64,000 bases of DNA from the NCBI RefSeq assembly GCF_018362995.1, contig NZ_CP074372.1, forward strand, positions 3,286,001-3,350,000, given 5' to 3'. Each line of letters begins with the position of its first letter. The stretch's first letter is position 1. The DNA is from Chryseobacterium indologenes (GTDB lineage: Bacteria; Bacteroidota; Bacteroidia; Flavobacteriales; Weeksellaceae). Of this stretch, positions 49,972 to 58,648 are shown in pieces. The notes below the pieces were generated by a model. It ran no database searches, was not told the origin of the DNA, and worked only from the letters and a program-made list of their open reading frames with translations. The position numbers and the translations under genes were made by a program.

Positions 49972-50943
49972 TTAAATTCTTATGACCAGACGTTTTCCGC
50001 TTTGTATCTCAGCATTCCACACGGTTTCGATATTTTTAATATCAACGTCTTCTGTTTCCATTTTAATTTTTCCTTCTACGGCTGCCTGATACATTTCCGG
50101 AATGATTTCAGTAAACAGCCGCGCAGATTCTTCTTTCGTCCAGCTGCCCAATCCTGATCCTGAAATCTGAATATCAGTTCCTCTGAGAATCTGTGAAGAC
50201 AGTTGAGTGGTATCACCGCTCATTCCTCCTATTGTTACCAGTTTTGTTTTGTGGGAAAACGTTCCGTCTCCTTTGAAAGCGGACAATATCATTTCTACAG
50301 AATGGCCCCAGATATAGTCCAAAACAACATCTATAGGAGTCTGCTGGTGAATTTCTTTTATTTTTTGTTTAAAGTCATGATCATCCTGTTTGAGAGAAAC
50401 CACCTCATCAGCTCCCAGTTCACGCAAAGCCTGCAAGGATTCTTCATTTCTTCCGGTAACGATGATCTTTCGGGCGCCATATAATTTGGCAATCTGGACG
50501 GCAATTCTTCCTGTAACTCCTGTTGCTCCATTGATCAATACTGTATTTCCAGGCTGCAATCCCGCCTTGAATTTTAAAGCCATTGCTGATCCCATAACCG
50601 CGTTGGGTAATGCTGCTGCTATAGAAAAATCCAGTTCTTCCGGAATCGGGACCATCATTTTTTTATCGGCCACCGCTTTTTCAGCTACGGTTCCTTTCTT
50701 ACTGAAAAAATAGACTTTATTTCCATTCTCCAGATATCCTGCTCCATCGGTCCCTATAATTGTAGGCTGATGTTCCTTATTTTCTGTTGAATAATGATTT
50801 CCTCCTGCTCTGGCTTTGTCAAGATTTTTAATAGACGCTGCTTTTACAGATACTAAAATTTCATTTTCCTGTATTGTTTCCGGTTCCGGGAAATCTGCAT
50901 ATTGAGGAATACTTGCTTTATCAAATACTACTGCTGCTTTCAT
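49972..50943 (-). CDS. Zinc-independent MDR-family quinone oxidoreductase-like protein
   Basis: A 323-residue medium-chain dehydrogenase/reductase. An N-terminal GroES-like domain is followed by a Rossmann domain with NGATGVTGRIAVQIAKLYGA (about residues 138-157) and the NADP-type ending VTGRNEESL. The structural zinc-binding cysteines of alcohol dehydrogenases are missing, which fits the quinone oxidoreductase/enoyl reductase branch. Substrate unknown. It is a single-gene unit. Confidence 0.87.
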   Translation of the reverse strand: MKAAVVFDKASIPQYADFPEPETIQENEILVSVKAASIKNLDKARAGGNHYSTENKEHQPTIIGTDGAGYLENGNKVYFFSKKGTVAEKAVADKKMMVPIPEELDFSIAAALPNAVMGSAMALKFKAGLQPGNTVLINGATGVTGRIAVQIAKLYGARKIIVTGRNEESLQALRELGADEVVSLKQDDHDFKQKIKEIHQQTPIDVVLDYIWGHSVEMILSAFKGDGTFSHKTKLVTIGGMSGDTTQLSSQILRGTDIQISGSGLGSWTKEESARLFTEIIPEMYQAAVEGKIKMETEDVDIKNIETVWNAEIQSGKRLVIRI

Positions 50944-51275
50944 TCTTTTAATTTTTATACAAAATTATAAGGGATGAATGCTATGAAACGATAACATTTG
51001 TTATCAGTTTGGGAAAGGAAGCTGGAAGAATGAGGGAAAAAGTTATAACCCCGATAATAGATTTAAAACGCGGAGCACGCCAGGAACATGATATTGTGAT
51101 TATTATTTGTTCGCAAGGGCACTTCGTTCAGCAATGAACAATCGTTGCTGAGGGAAACGCCTTTGCGACCTTATTCAACAACATGTATTATTCTTTGCAA
51201 ACCTTGCGTTTAAGATGAGCCAAAATTTATACAGTCCCTTTTTAAACTTCCGGCTTCTGGCTTCCATCTTCCTGC
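50944..51275. other. 332-bp intergenic region filled by a compound palindromic element
   Basis: It contains a cruciform-like core (51111-51168) and outer inverted GGAAGCTGGAAGA / CTTCTGGCTTCCATCTTCC words near its ends (51015-51028 and 51251-51272). Words such as TTTGCAAACCTTGCGTTT follow the core. No coding potential is seen. Confidence 0.6.
51111..51168. repeat. Nested palindrome (REP-like core)
   Basis: TCGCAAGGGC (51111-51120) pairs with GCCTTTGCGA (51159-51168), with one position as a G-T pair. Inside it CAGCAA (51129-51134) pairs with TTGCTG (51145-51150). Confidence 0.65.
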
Positions 51276-51857
51276 TTATCCCAGTCTCTCTTTCAATATT
51301 TTGCTTTTGATCCTGCTGAGATGCACCGTCGTAATGCCCAGATAGGAAGCAATATAATGTTGGGGAACTCTTTTAATAATTTCCGGCTTGGTTTTGGTCA
51401 GATTGATATACCGCTGCTGTGGTGTATCTTTAATAAAGGAAAAGAAATGTTTCATATAATCGAATACCCTTTCAAAAAGAGCATCCATAAACAGGTTTCT
51501 GAGCTCAGGATTTTCATAGACGTCATCCAGGAAGGCCTCTACATCGGGTTTATCAATTTTGTATAAGATGCAGGGTTCTATGGTTTCAAATGACACCATA
51601 CTCGGTAAGCCTTTTTTGAAGCTTTCAAGGGAGGAAAACATTGTATTTTCAAGAAAAAACTGGAAAGTGACATCTTTTCCGTCATTATTATACCAGGCTC
51701 TTACGATTCCTTTTTCAATATAATAGGCATTGCAGGAAACCTCATCTTCTTTTAAAAGCAAGGTTTTGGCTGGAACTTCCATACGTTCAAAGCTGCCCAG
51801 AAATTTTCTCCATTTTTCTTTAGGGAAAGGAAACCTGTTTTTAATATGCTCAAACAT
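51276..51857 (-). CDS. Crp/Fnr-family transcriptional regulator
   Basis: A 193-residue protein with an N-terminal cyclic-nucleotide-binding-like domain (about residues 10-115: LLLKEDEVSCNAYYIEKGIVRAWY) and a C-terminal HTH (VPQHYIASYLGITTVHLSRIKSKIL). The Arg-Ser signature for cAMP binding is not seen, so it may respond to another ligand or to none. It is the only gene of its unit. The start at 51857 is chosen because the longer frame begins inside the glmM terminator. Confidence 0.88.
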   Translation of the reverse strand: MFEHIKNRFPFPKEKWRKFLGSFERMEVPAKTLLLKEDEVSCNAYYIEKGIVRAWYNNDGKDVTFQFFLENTMFSSLESFKKGLPSMVSFETIEPCILYKIDKPDVEAFLDDVYENPELRNLFMDALFERVFDYMKHFFSFIKDTPQQRYINLTKTKPEIIKRVPQHYIASYLGITTVHLSRIKSKILKERLG

Positions 51858-51865
51858 ACCTGATA

Positions 51866-51897
51866 TAAAAAAAGAACGGAACAAATGTCCGTTCTTA
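51866..51897 (-). terminator. Terminator of glmM
   Basis: A 9-bp perfect stem (AAGAACGGA / TCCGTTCTT) with a 7-nt loop and, on the minus strand, a run of T residues. Confidence 0.85.
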
Positions 51898-51903
51898 TAT
51901 ATT

Positions 51904-53286
51904 TTAGATTAAACTTTTAATTTTAGCAATGATATCATCACCTAACTGATCTGCTTCTTCCTGAGAGTGAGCTTCTGTATAAATTCTGATAATCGGTTCT
52001 GTATTAGATTTTCTAAGGTGAACCCAGTTGTTTTCAAAGTCTATTTTAACGCCGTCTACAGTAGAAACGTCTTCATTCTGATATTCCTGCTCCATTTTGC
52101 TTAAGATAGCGTCTACATCAATTTCCGGAGTCAGTTCTATTTTCTTTTTACCCATGAAATAACTTGGATATCCTGCTCTTAGCTCAGAGACTGTTTTGTT
52201 TTCTTTGGCCAAATGAGTTAAAAATAAAGCTACTCCTACTAAAGAGTCTCTTCCATAATGTAAATCAGGATAGATAATTCCCCCGTTTCCTTCTCCTCCA
52301 ATGACTGCATTTTTCTCTTTCATTAAAGTAACAACGTTTACTTCTCCCACAGCACTGGCAAAATATTCTGAGTCATGCGAACGTGCAACATCTCTCAAAG
52401 CACGGCTGGAAGAAAGATTGGAAATAGCTGCTCCTTTTTTGTGTTTCAATAAGTAATCAGCAACTGCAACCAATGTATACTCTTCACCAAACATTTCACC
52501 TTTTTCATCAATCAGAGCTAATCTGTCTACATCCGGATCTACCACTACTCCTACGTCTGCATTTTCTTTTTTCATCAATTCGCAGATGTCTCCCAAATGT
52601 TCTTTCAAAGGTTCAGGATTGTGTGGGAAATGGCCTGTAGGCTCACAGTATAATTTAATGGTTTCACAACCTAATTTGTCCAAAAGCATAGGAATGGCAA
52701 TACCTCCTGTAGAGTTTACCGCATCCAGGGCTACTTTAAAGTTTTTAGCTTTGATTGCTTCTACATCTACCATGGGTAAATCCAGAATCTGCTGGATATG
52801 GATATCAAAAGCATCGTCTCTTGTTTCATATTTTCCAAGATCATCTACTTCTGCATAGTTGAAGTCTTCACTTTCTGCCAAAGCCAGTACTTCAGCTCCG
52901 TTTTCCCCGGTGATGAATTCTCCTTTTTCGTTTAATAACTTAAGTGCATTCCACTGTTTTGGATTGTGGGAAGCGGTAAGGATGATTCCTCCGTCTGCAT
53001 TAAGTTCAGGAACCATTATTTCCACTGTAGGTGTTGTAGAAAGTCCAAGGTCTATTACATTTATTCCCAATCCCTGCAATGTAGCAGTTACCAAAGAAGA
53101 AACCATCTGACCAGAAATTCTGGCATCTCTTCCGATGACAAGGGTAAGGTCTTTTTTATTTTTATTATTCTGAAGCCAGGTTCCGAATGCGGAAGCGAAT
53201 TTTACTACATCCAGCGGTGTTAAGTTATCACTTACTTTACCGCCAATGGTTCCGCGAATTCCGGAAATAGATTTTATTAATGACAT
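51904..53286 (-). CDS. glmM: Phosphoglucosamine mutase
   Basis: A 460-residue alpha-D-phosphohexomutase that converts glucosamine-6-phosphate to glucosamine-1-phosphate for UDP-GlcNAc synthesis, the substrate of the Mur pathway encoded earlier in the window. The phosphoserine is Ser106 in TASHNPKQWNALK, the metal-binding loop is DPDVDR, the sugar loop is GEGNGG and the phosphate-binding end is RKSNTEPIIRIY. GlmM and phosphomannomutase are hard to separate by motif; GlmM is the usual call for this single Bacteroidota form. Confidence 0.88.
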   Translation of the reverse strand: MSLIKSISGIRGTIGGKVSDNLTPLDVVKFASAFGTWLQNNKNKKDLTLVIGRDARISGQMVSSLVTATLQGLGINVIDLGLSTTPTVEIMVPELNADGGIILTASHNPKQWNALKLLNEKGEFITGENGAEVLALAESEDFNYAEVDDLGKYETRDDAFDIHIQQILDLPMVDVEAIKAKNFKVALDAVNSTGGIAIPMLLDKLGCETIKLYCEPTGHFPHNPEPLKEHLGDICELMKKENADVGVVVDPDVDRLALIDEKGEMFGEEYTLVAVADYLLKHKKGAAISNLSSSRALRDVARSHDSEYFASAVGEVNVVTLMKEKNAVIGGEGNGGIIYPDLHYGRDSLVGVALFLTHLAKENKTVSELRAGYPSYFMGKKKIELTPEIDVDAILSKMEQEYQNEDVSTVDGVKIDFENNWVHLRKSNTEPIIRIYTEAHSQEEADQLGDDIIAKIKSLI

Positions 53287-53328
53287 GATGTTTTTACTTT
53301 TATTTTGTTCTTTCTAAATTTTCCAACG

Positions 53329-53336
53329 CAAAGATA
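53329..53336 (-). promoter_or_regulatory. -7 box of glmM
   Basis: On the minus strand this reads TATCTTTG, matching TAnnTTTG, 42 nt before the ATG. A TTG 14 bp upstream is closer than the usual spacing. Confidence 0.5.
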
Positions 53337-53354
53337 CTTAAAAGACCTTTCAAC

Positions 53355-54371
53355 TTATAGAACGGGAATCTTTTTTTGGATTTTATCGTAGGTATTTTTT
53401 ACAACTTTTGGTGGCGCAAAACGATAACCTATGTATAACAAACCATATAGGTTATTATTTTCTACGGTCTGGTTATTTTTCTGGTCATAGGCATGCGTAT
53501 TAAAATTCATTTTACCACCAAATAAAAACCGATCTGTATTATAACCAATATGAAGCCCACCCTGCATTCTTATCGTTGCATACTGCGCATTTTCTTTGGA
53601 TCCTCCGTTATCAAGATCTCTGTAACTTGAGAATTTCCCTCCTATTCCAGCAGCCAGATAAGGTGAAATATTGACATTCTTGCCTATTACCCAATTATAG
53701 AAATATCCGATATTCCCTCCGATATTATATTGCGTCTCTTTGCTTTTTACACCATCAATTTTATTTCTGAAAATAGTAAGGTCATAGTCCACAAAAGGAA
53801 CCCAGCTTCCGCTGCTTTTATACTGCCATTCTCCCTGCGTGTAGATACTTCTTGCTGAAAAGTTTTTATTGAGAATATAGGAGGTAGATCCTCCAAAGGT
53901 TTGTACTCTTAAATCAGGAAACTGAATATAGGGATCTCTTCCTTCCTGCCATTCCGGAGACAGGTCTTTCATGTTTTCCACATAAAAACCACTTACATTT
54001 TTATAATAAACATTCTGGATAAATCTTCCGGGAAAAAACCTGAAACTAAAATCGGTATAAGAACTTTCTCCCTTCATTTCATCATCATTATTTCCATCTA
54101 AAAATCTGGGAGCAAAAGATACTGTCGCACTTATTATTCTATAATCAATTGAAAATGATGTTTTGGTTTTATTGTTGATTGACAGGTCCATCTTGAAGGC
54201 ACTCTTTCCTTCTCCTGATGAAAAAACATAGTTCTCAATATTGGTATCAAGATTCACACGAACCATTACCTGGTCTGCATAAGACTTAGTATTTATGGTA
54301 TCGGATTGTGCTTTACCCTGAGCCCCGAATAAAGAAAATAGGACTAGAGAACCTGTTTTTAAGAAATTCAA
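53355..54371 (-). CDS. DUF4421 family outer-membrane beta-barrel protein
   Basis: A 338-residue protein with a signal peptide (about residues 1-22, ending GKAQS) and a long series of amphipathic strands (TSFSIDYRIISATVSFAP, YTDFSFRFFPGRFIQNVY, GGLHIGYNTDRFLFGGKMNF, LYGLLYIGYRFAPP), which matches the DUF4421 family. It is predicted to be an outer-membrane barrel of unknown function. It lies between glmM and the feo operon on the same strand, but with gaps, so it is probably a separate unit. Confidence 0.82.
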   Translation of the reverse strand: MNFLKTGSLVLFSLFGAQGKAQSDTINTKSYADQVMVRVNLDTNIENYVFSSGEGKSAFKMDLSINNKTKTSFSIDYRIISATVSFAPRFLDGNNDDEMKGESSYTDFSFRFFPGRFIQNVYYKNVSGFYVENMKDLSPEWQEGRDPYIQFPDLRVQTFGGSTSYILNKNFSARSIYTQGEWQYKSSGSWVPFVDYDLTIFRNKIDGVKSKETQYNIGGNIGYFYNWVIGKNVNISPYLAAGIGGKFSSYRDLDNGGSKENAQYATIRMQGGLHIGYNTDRFLFGGKMNFNTHAYDQKNNQTVENNNLYGLLYIGYRFAPPKVVKNTYDKIQKKIPVL

Positions 54372-54436
54372 ATTAATAATTTACATTAGAAAAATGAAAT
54401 TACTACATTTTTTTCAATTATCCGATAAACCTAAAA

Positions 54437-54589
54437 TTAAGAACAGCCACAATCTTTATCGCAGTTTGTTCTTTTGGAGCTGAATTTCTTAGGTGCGAAA
54501 TTCTTTTTAAGTACTTTAAATAAAGAGTAACAGGCGAATGCTACAATTAATAGGATAAGTACGTACTGAAAAATTAGTGATGAGTCCAT
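54437..54589 (-). CDS. FeoB-associated Cys-rich membrane protein
   Basis: A 50-residue protein too short for most gene callers: one membrane helix (YVLILLIVAFACYSLFKVL) and a C-terminal CDKDCGCS motif. Small Cys-rich membrane proteins of this kind (FeoB-associated, pfam12669 type) often follow feoB and are thought to assist ferrous iron transport. Its ATG shares one base with the feoB stop codon (TAATG), so it is translationally coupled. A longer overlapping frame reaching back to 54715 runs inside feoB and is rejected. Confidence 0.85.
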   Translation of the reverse strand: MDSSLIFQYVLILLIVAFACYSLFKVLKKNFAPKKFSSKRTNCDKDCGCS

Positions 54590-56622
54590 TACTTTAAAAT
54601 CTGATATACTATCATCGACACAAAATATGCCAAACCTGTCATCATAACCACCTGAAAGCCGGTCCATTTCCAGCTTTTGGTTTCTCTGTAGACTACTGCA
54701 AGTGTAGAAACACACTGCATTGCAAATGCATAGAATAGAAGAACCGAGATTCCGGTTGCAAAACTGAAGACTTTTTCTCCGTTTGGTTTCACATCTCTTC
54801 TCATTTTATCAATTACTTTTACTTCCGGAGCGTCATCCTCCAGACTGTAAAGGGTAGACATTGTTCCTACGAACACTTCTCTTGCCACGAAACTAGTAAG
54901 AATTCCCACTCCCATTTTCCAGTCGTAGCCCAGTGGAGCGATTACAGGTTCTATTCCTTTACCCATTTTGGCAAGGTAAGAATGATCCAGATGAACGTCT
55001 GTAGCGACCAGTTCATTTGTTTTCTGGCTTGGCCCGAAATAACTCAGGAACCAGATGATGACACTTACAATGAAAATGATTTTTCCGGCTCCTGTAATAA
55101 AGTCCCATACTTTTCCTAAAACCATTTTAAAGTCATACCCGAAAAGTGGTTTTTTATAAGCAGGAAGGTCCATTACCAGATATGTTTTTCCTTTACTTTT
55201 AATAAATCTTTTAAGGATTGCTGCTGAGAATAAAGCAACCAGGAAGCCCAGAAGATACATTCCCATCAGAACCAGCGCCTTATATTTTATTCCTAAAAAT
55301 GTTCCTTCTGAGATGATCAGCCCAATAATAATACTGTACACCGGAAGTCTCGCAGAACAGGTCATAAATGGCGTTACCAATATCGTCAGCAATCTTTCTT
55401 TCACGTTTTCAATGTTTCTGGTAGAGATTACCGCAGGAATAGCACAGGCCGTTCCTGATACAAGTGGGACAATACTTTTTCCGTTAAGTCCAAAGGGACG
55501 AAGCAATCTGTCCATCAGAAATACAACTCTTGCCATATATCCTGAGTCTTCCAGCAGATAAAGGAAATACAACAGGATTCCGATCTGTGGTGCAAAAACC
55601 ACAATCCCTCCAATTCCGGGAACAATTCCGTTGGAAACAAGTGAATTAACAGGTCCTTCCGGAAGGTGTTCGCTTGTAAATGCTGCCAGCCATGAGAATG
55701 TTTCTTCTATCCAACTCATTGGATATTCTGCCAGAAAGAAAACGCTTTGGAAAATAATCAGCAAAATAGCTAAAAAGACTACATAACCCCAGAATTTATG
55801 TACTAAAACTTTATCCAGTTTTTCGGTTAATAATTCTTTGAATTGAGCTTTTTTAGAAATTACATCTTCCAGTATTCTGTCTACATTCTGATATCTTCTT
55901 ACCGTTTCCTGAACCTGTAATCTTTTTGGAACCAGGCTTTTTGTATCTGCCTCATTCAGCTGTTCCATTACAGAACTTATTCTGCCCAGGTCAGTACCCA
56001 GTGAAAGGCTCATCCAGGCTTTATATTCATTATCGAAACCTTTATGCGCTGCCAGTTTCTGAATAAAATCTCTATGTTCGTTCGGTGTTTCAAAAGAAAC
56101 CTTATCTGTTTTTACAAATTCATTGTTATAAACAGCTTCTCTTACTTCCTCAATCCCGATCTGCTCCTTGGCATTGGTCTGAATAATTTTAATTCCTAAT
56201 GCTTCGGAAAATTTTTGAATATCAATGGAGATTCCTCTTCTTTCCGCCTGATCAATCTGATTGACAATCAGAATCATTGGAATACCAAGGTCCTGAATCT
56301 GCTGAAACAGAAGCAGCCCTCTTTTTAAACTTAATGCTTCAAGAATATACACAACACCTGCATAGTTTTTCTGCTCGTCAATAAGGTATTTGGAAAAAAT
56401 AGCTTCATCTTCTGAGCTCGGATATACGCTGTAAGAACCCGGAAGGTCAATAACCTCAACATCCTGATCTTTATAGGTATAGTTCCCCGAATGGCTTGCA
56501 ACGGTAACGCCGGCATAGTTTCCGGTTTTCTGCTTTTTGTTACAAAGCGTATTAAAAACCGTTGACTTTCCTACATTAGGATTTCCGACTAAAAGTATCT
56601 GTTTTTTCTTGTTTTCCTGCAT
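54589..56622 (-). CDS. feoB: Ferrous iron transport protein B
   Basis: A 677-residue Fe(II) transporter. The N-terminal G domain has G1 GNPNVGKST (residues 13-21), G3 DLPGSYS (59-65) and G4 NQID; a helical guanine-dissociation-inhibitor-like domain follows, and then the polytopic membrane domain with two inverted Gate motifs (ARLPVYSIIIG, AREVFVGTM). It overlaps feoA by one base upstream and the Cys-rich protein by one base downstream, so the three form a tight operon. Confidence 0.95.
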   Translation of the reverse strand: MQENKKKQILLVGNPNVGKSTVFNTLCNKKQKTGNYAGVTVASHSGNYTYKDQDVEVIDLPGSYSVYPSSEDEAIFSKYLIDEQKNYAGVVYILEALSLKRGLLLFQQIQDLGIPMILIVNQIDQAERRGISIDIQKFSEALGIKIIQTNAKEQIGIEEVREAVYNNEFVKTDKVSFETPNEHRDFIQKLAAHKGFDNEYKAWMSLSLGTDLGRISSVMEQLNEADTKSLVPKRLQVQETVRRYQNVDRILEDVISKKAQFKELLTEKLDKVLVHKFWGYVVFLAILLIIFQSVFFLAEYPMSWIEETFSWLAAFTSEHLPEGPVNSLVSNGIVPGIGGIVVFAPQIGILLYFLYLLEDSGYMARVVFLMDRLLRPFGLNGKSIVPLVSGTACAIPAVISTRNIENVKERLLTILVTPFMTCSARLPVYSIIIGLIISEGTFLGIKYKALVLMGMYLLGFLVALFSAAILKRFIKSKGKTYLVMDLPAYKKPLFGYDFKMVLGKVWDFITGAGKIIFIVSVIIWFLSYFGPSQKTNELVATDVHLDHSYLAKMGKGIEPVIAPLGYDWKMGVGILTSFVAREVFVGTMSTLYSLEDDAPEVKVIDKMRRDVKPNGEKVFSFATGISVLLFYAFAMQCVSTLAVVYRETKSWKWTGFQVVMMTGLAYFVSMIVYQILK

Positions 56623-56876
56623 TAATTCAATTCTTCAACAATGATGTAATCTCCTTCTTCCTCACGAAGAGCAATCCGGCTTTTTTCTGCTCCAAATTCT
56701 ACATACATGGGCCCATTGAACGGAGCCTGATACAAAATCCTGAAAGCGGTTTCCGGAAGAAGCCCCATTTCAATGATTTTATTGGGCATTTTAAGATGGT
56801 CATTATCATACCCCAATATCTTCCCCATTTTGTTTTTAGGGAATCCACTTAATTTATGTAATCCTTTCTCTTTCAA
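56622..56876 (-). CDS. feoA: Ferrous iron transport protein A
   Basis: An 84-residue SH3-like cytoplasmic protein that modulates FeoB. Family pattern: GFPKNKMGKILGY, LPNKIIEMGLLPET and GPMYVEFGAEKSRIALREEE. It is the first gene of the feo operon. A -7 box is at 56896-56903 and a palindrome at 56907-56927 covers the rest of the promoter. Confidence 0.93.
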   Translation of the reverse strand: MKEKGLHKLSGFPKNKMGKILGYDNDHLKMPNKIIEMGLLPETAFRILYQAPFNGPMYVEFGAEKSRIALREEEGDYIIVEELN

Positions 56877-56895
56877 AGCCTAATTTTTAGTCCTG

Positions 56896-56903
56896 CAAAT
56901 ATA
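56896..56903 (-). promoter_or_regulatory. -7 box of the feoAB operon
   Basis: On the minus strand this reads TATATTTG, matching TAnnTTTG, 19 nt before the feoA ATG. Confidence 0.6.
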
Positions 56904-56906
56904 CGC

Positions 56907-56927
56907 TATTTAAATTTAATCTAAATA
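56907..56927. promoter_or_regulatory. 21-bp palindromic operator of feoAB
   Basis: TATTTAAATTTAATCTAAATA (split here for length as TATTTAAATT-TAATCTAAATA) is a palindrome with only one mismatched base pair apart from the centre. It begins 3 bp upstream of the -7 box and covers the -20 to -40 region, an ideal place for a repressor. The half-site TTTAGATT resembles DtxR-type metal-regulator sites; Fur is an alternative. Confidence 0.6.
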
Positions 56928-56940
56928 ACGTTTTGACATA

Positions 56941-56980
56941 AAAGAAATCACCCCAAATACATTGCTGTATCTGGGGTGAT
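56941..56980 (-). terminator. Terminator of the GLPGLI gene
   Basis: A 15-bp stem (ATCACCCCAAATACA / TGTATCTGGGGTGAT, one mismatch) with loop TTGC. On the minus strand it is followed by TTTCTTTTAT. Confidence 0.88.
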
Positions 56981-57009
56981 TCAAAATATAATTTAGTTGA
57001 TATGAATGC

Positions 57010-57909
57010 TTATTTTTTCTTCTTCTCAGAAGCTTGCTCTTTTTCTATTGGATTGTTATTGGCTCCGAAGAAATCTTTCACTTGCTTTTCCATTCTCTTC
57101 ATAAAGTCTCCAATTGTTCCATCCGTACCTGGCATTGGTTTACTCATTGTTTCAGCAGTCATATAAGGACGTGATTCCGCAAAAGGATCTGCCTTAAAGG
57201 CATCATATGATTTTTGAAATTTTTCTTTAGTTGTCGGAGTTATAGAATTACTAGACATTCCCATTTTGGCATTAATTTTATCAGCATAAGAAATCTCGTC
57301 ATAGTTTTCTATTTTTTTGTTTCCGCTTAACTGCCAAGAATAATTTTTATCCGTATCTTCTACTTTTACAATTAAACCTGGTAGGCCATAGAATTTATAG
57401 GGTCCATCCTGAAAAGGAATATCTGAACTGAACCAAGCTGTCCAGGTTCTTCCTCCAAACTCTGTGGTTGCTTTTTGGGCATTATAAGTACCTATTTTTT
57501 GTTTTTCAGGTAAAATATTCCACTGTAATTTTACATCATCATCATAAGAGAAAAAATTTCTGCTGATTTTGTCAACATACTGCATCTTCATTTCAGGATA
57601 ATTTTTGATGATTTTATAGGAAAATTTCGGCCATCTTATCATCTTACTCATGTCCTTGAAAGTCTTAGTCTTTTCCATCTCTTCTACCTGAACTTTAATG
57701 ATGGAATCCTGCGCTGGCATGGTATAATCCTGATAGATTGATTTCTTAGGTGTAATATCTAAAATTGTAATGACCTTATCCAGCTTCGCTGAATCTTTCT
57801 TAGGTTTAAAAGTCAGTTCATAAAAGAAACGGTTAGCTGTTTCTTTTGACTCCTGAGCTCCCGCAAAGGCAAAAAGAGCAATAAGAAATACGGAGAATAA
57901 CTTTTTCAT
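57010..57909 (-). CDS. GLPGLI family protein
   Basis: A 299-residue secreted protein with a signal peptide (about residues 1-18, ending FAGAQ). The family-defining motif appears as FYGLPGLIVKVED near residue 168. GLPGLI proteins are restricted to Bacteroidota, are probably periplasmic or surface-exposed, and are often encoded near TonB-dependent outer-membrane receptors. One lies 0.7 kb away at 58649 and shares its promoter element. Molecular function is unknown. The C-terminus is Lys-rich. Confidence 0.92.
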   Translation of the reverse strand: MKKLFSVFLIALFAFAGAQESKETANRFFYELTFKPKKDSAKLDKVITILDITPKKSIYQDYTMPAQDSIIKVQVEEMEKTKTFKDMSKMIRWPKFSYKIIKNYPEMKMQYVDKISRNFFSYDDDVKLQWNILPEKQKIGTYNAQKATTEFGGRTWTAWFSSDIPFQDGPYKFYGLPGLIVKVEDTDKNYSWQLSGNKKIENYDEISYADKINAKMGMSSNSITPTTKEKFQKSYDAFKADPFAESRPYMTAETMSKPMPGTDGTIGDFMKRMEKQVKDFFGANNNPIEKEQASEKKKK

Positions 57910-57925
57910 TGTAGCAAGTTTATAT

Positions 57926-57961
57926 AATTAGTACCGGTTGTTGTGATTTTGTTACACTTTT
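57926..57961 (-). promoter_or_regulatory. Extended promoter element of the GLPGLI gene (GTGTAACAAAA-N13-TACTAATT)
   Basis: On the minus strand AAAAGTGTAACAAAA is followed by 13 bp and then TACTAATT, 16 nt before the ATG. The same layout occurs upstream of the receptor at 61367-61402. The GTAAC core resembles the -35 region recognised by ECF sigma factors. Confidence 0.6.
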
Positions 57962-58093
57962 TTTCAAATTTTATTTTTTTGAAGGATCTGTTGATGTATT
58001 CCATATTGTAGAGGATCGTAAAAAATTATGATTCTCTTAAAACATTTTCATTTTCAAAACACTTACCTTTAAGTTTCTAAAAAACAAAACATT

Positions 58094-58591
58094 ATGGACA
58101 CTTTATCTCAATTAAAATCCGAACTGGAAGGAGAATTTAAAACCACAAAAAAGTTTATTGAATTGTTTCCTGAAGGAAAAAATGATTTCGCTCCCCATGA
58201 AAAAAGTATGAAAATGATGCCTCTTGCCACTCATCTTGTAGAAGTTTTTGAATGGCCAAACACTATTTTGAAAACTTCTGAACTGGATTTTGGTAAAGGC
58301 GATTATAAACCAACAGTTCTTTCAACAAAAGAAGATCTTATGAAAAAACTGGAGGATGATTATCAGTCAGCAAAAACTGCATTGGAAAACAGTACTGAAG
58401 ATGATCTAAATCCCAGCTGGACTATTAAAAATGACGGCCATGAACTGGCAAGCTGGAGTAAATATGGGGCGATCCGACATGCTTTAAATCAGATTACCCA
58501 TCACAGGGCTCAACTGGGTGTGTATTACAGACTGAACAACATTCCTTTGCCGGGAAGCTATGGGCCTTCGGCTGACCAGCAAAGCTTTTAA
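58094..58591 (+). CDS. DinB family protein
   Basis: A 165-residue four-helix-bundle protein of the DinB/YfiT-like superfamily. Candidate metal ligands are His47 (ATHLVEVFEWPN) and the His136-His137 pair (LNQITHHRAQLGVYYR). Members are metal-dependent and some are thiol-dependent transferases; a specific role cannot be given. It is transcribed away from the GLPGLI gene and ends at a bidirectional terminator. Confidence 0.9.
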   Translation: MDTLSQLKSELEGEFKTTKKFIELFPEGKNDFAPHEKSMKMMPLATHLVEVFEWPNTILKTSELDFGKGDYKPTVLSTKEDLMKKLEDDYQSAKTALENSTEDDLNPSWTIKNDGHELASWSKYGAIRHALNQITHHRAQLGVYYRLNNIPLPGSYGPSADQQSF

Positions 58592-58615
58592 TTTTAATAC
58601 ATCATTATATCTCAA

Positions 58616-58646
58616 CAAAAAACCAATCCTGACGGATTGGTTTTCT
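58616..58646. terminator. Bidirectional terminator
   Basis: An 11-bp perfect stem (AAAACCAATCC / GGATTGGTTTT) with loop TGAC, between convergent genes. Confidence 0.88.
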
Positions 58647-58648
58647 TA

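Noticed and set aside
54590..54715. Longer form of the Cys-rich Feo protein
   Set aside because: The extension lies inside feoB in another frame; the ATG overlapping the feoB stop gives a complete membrane protein of family size.
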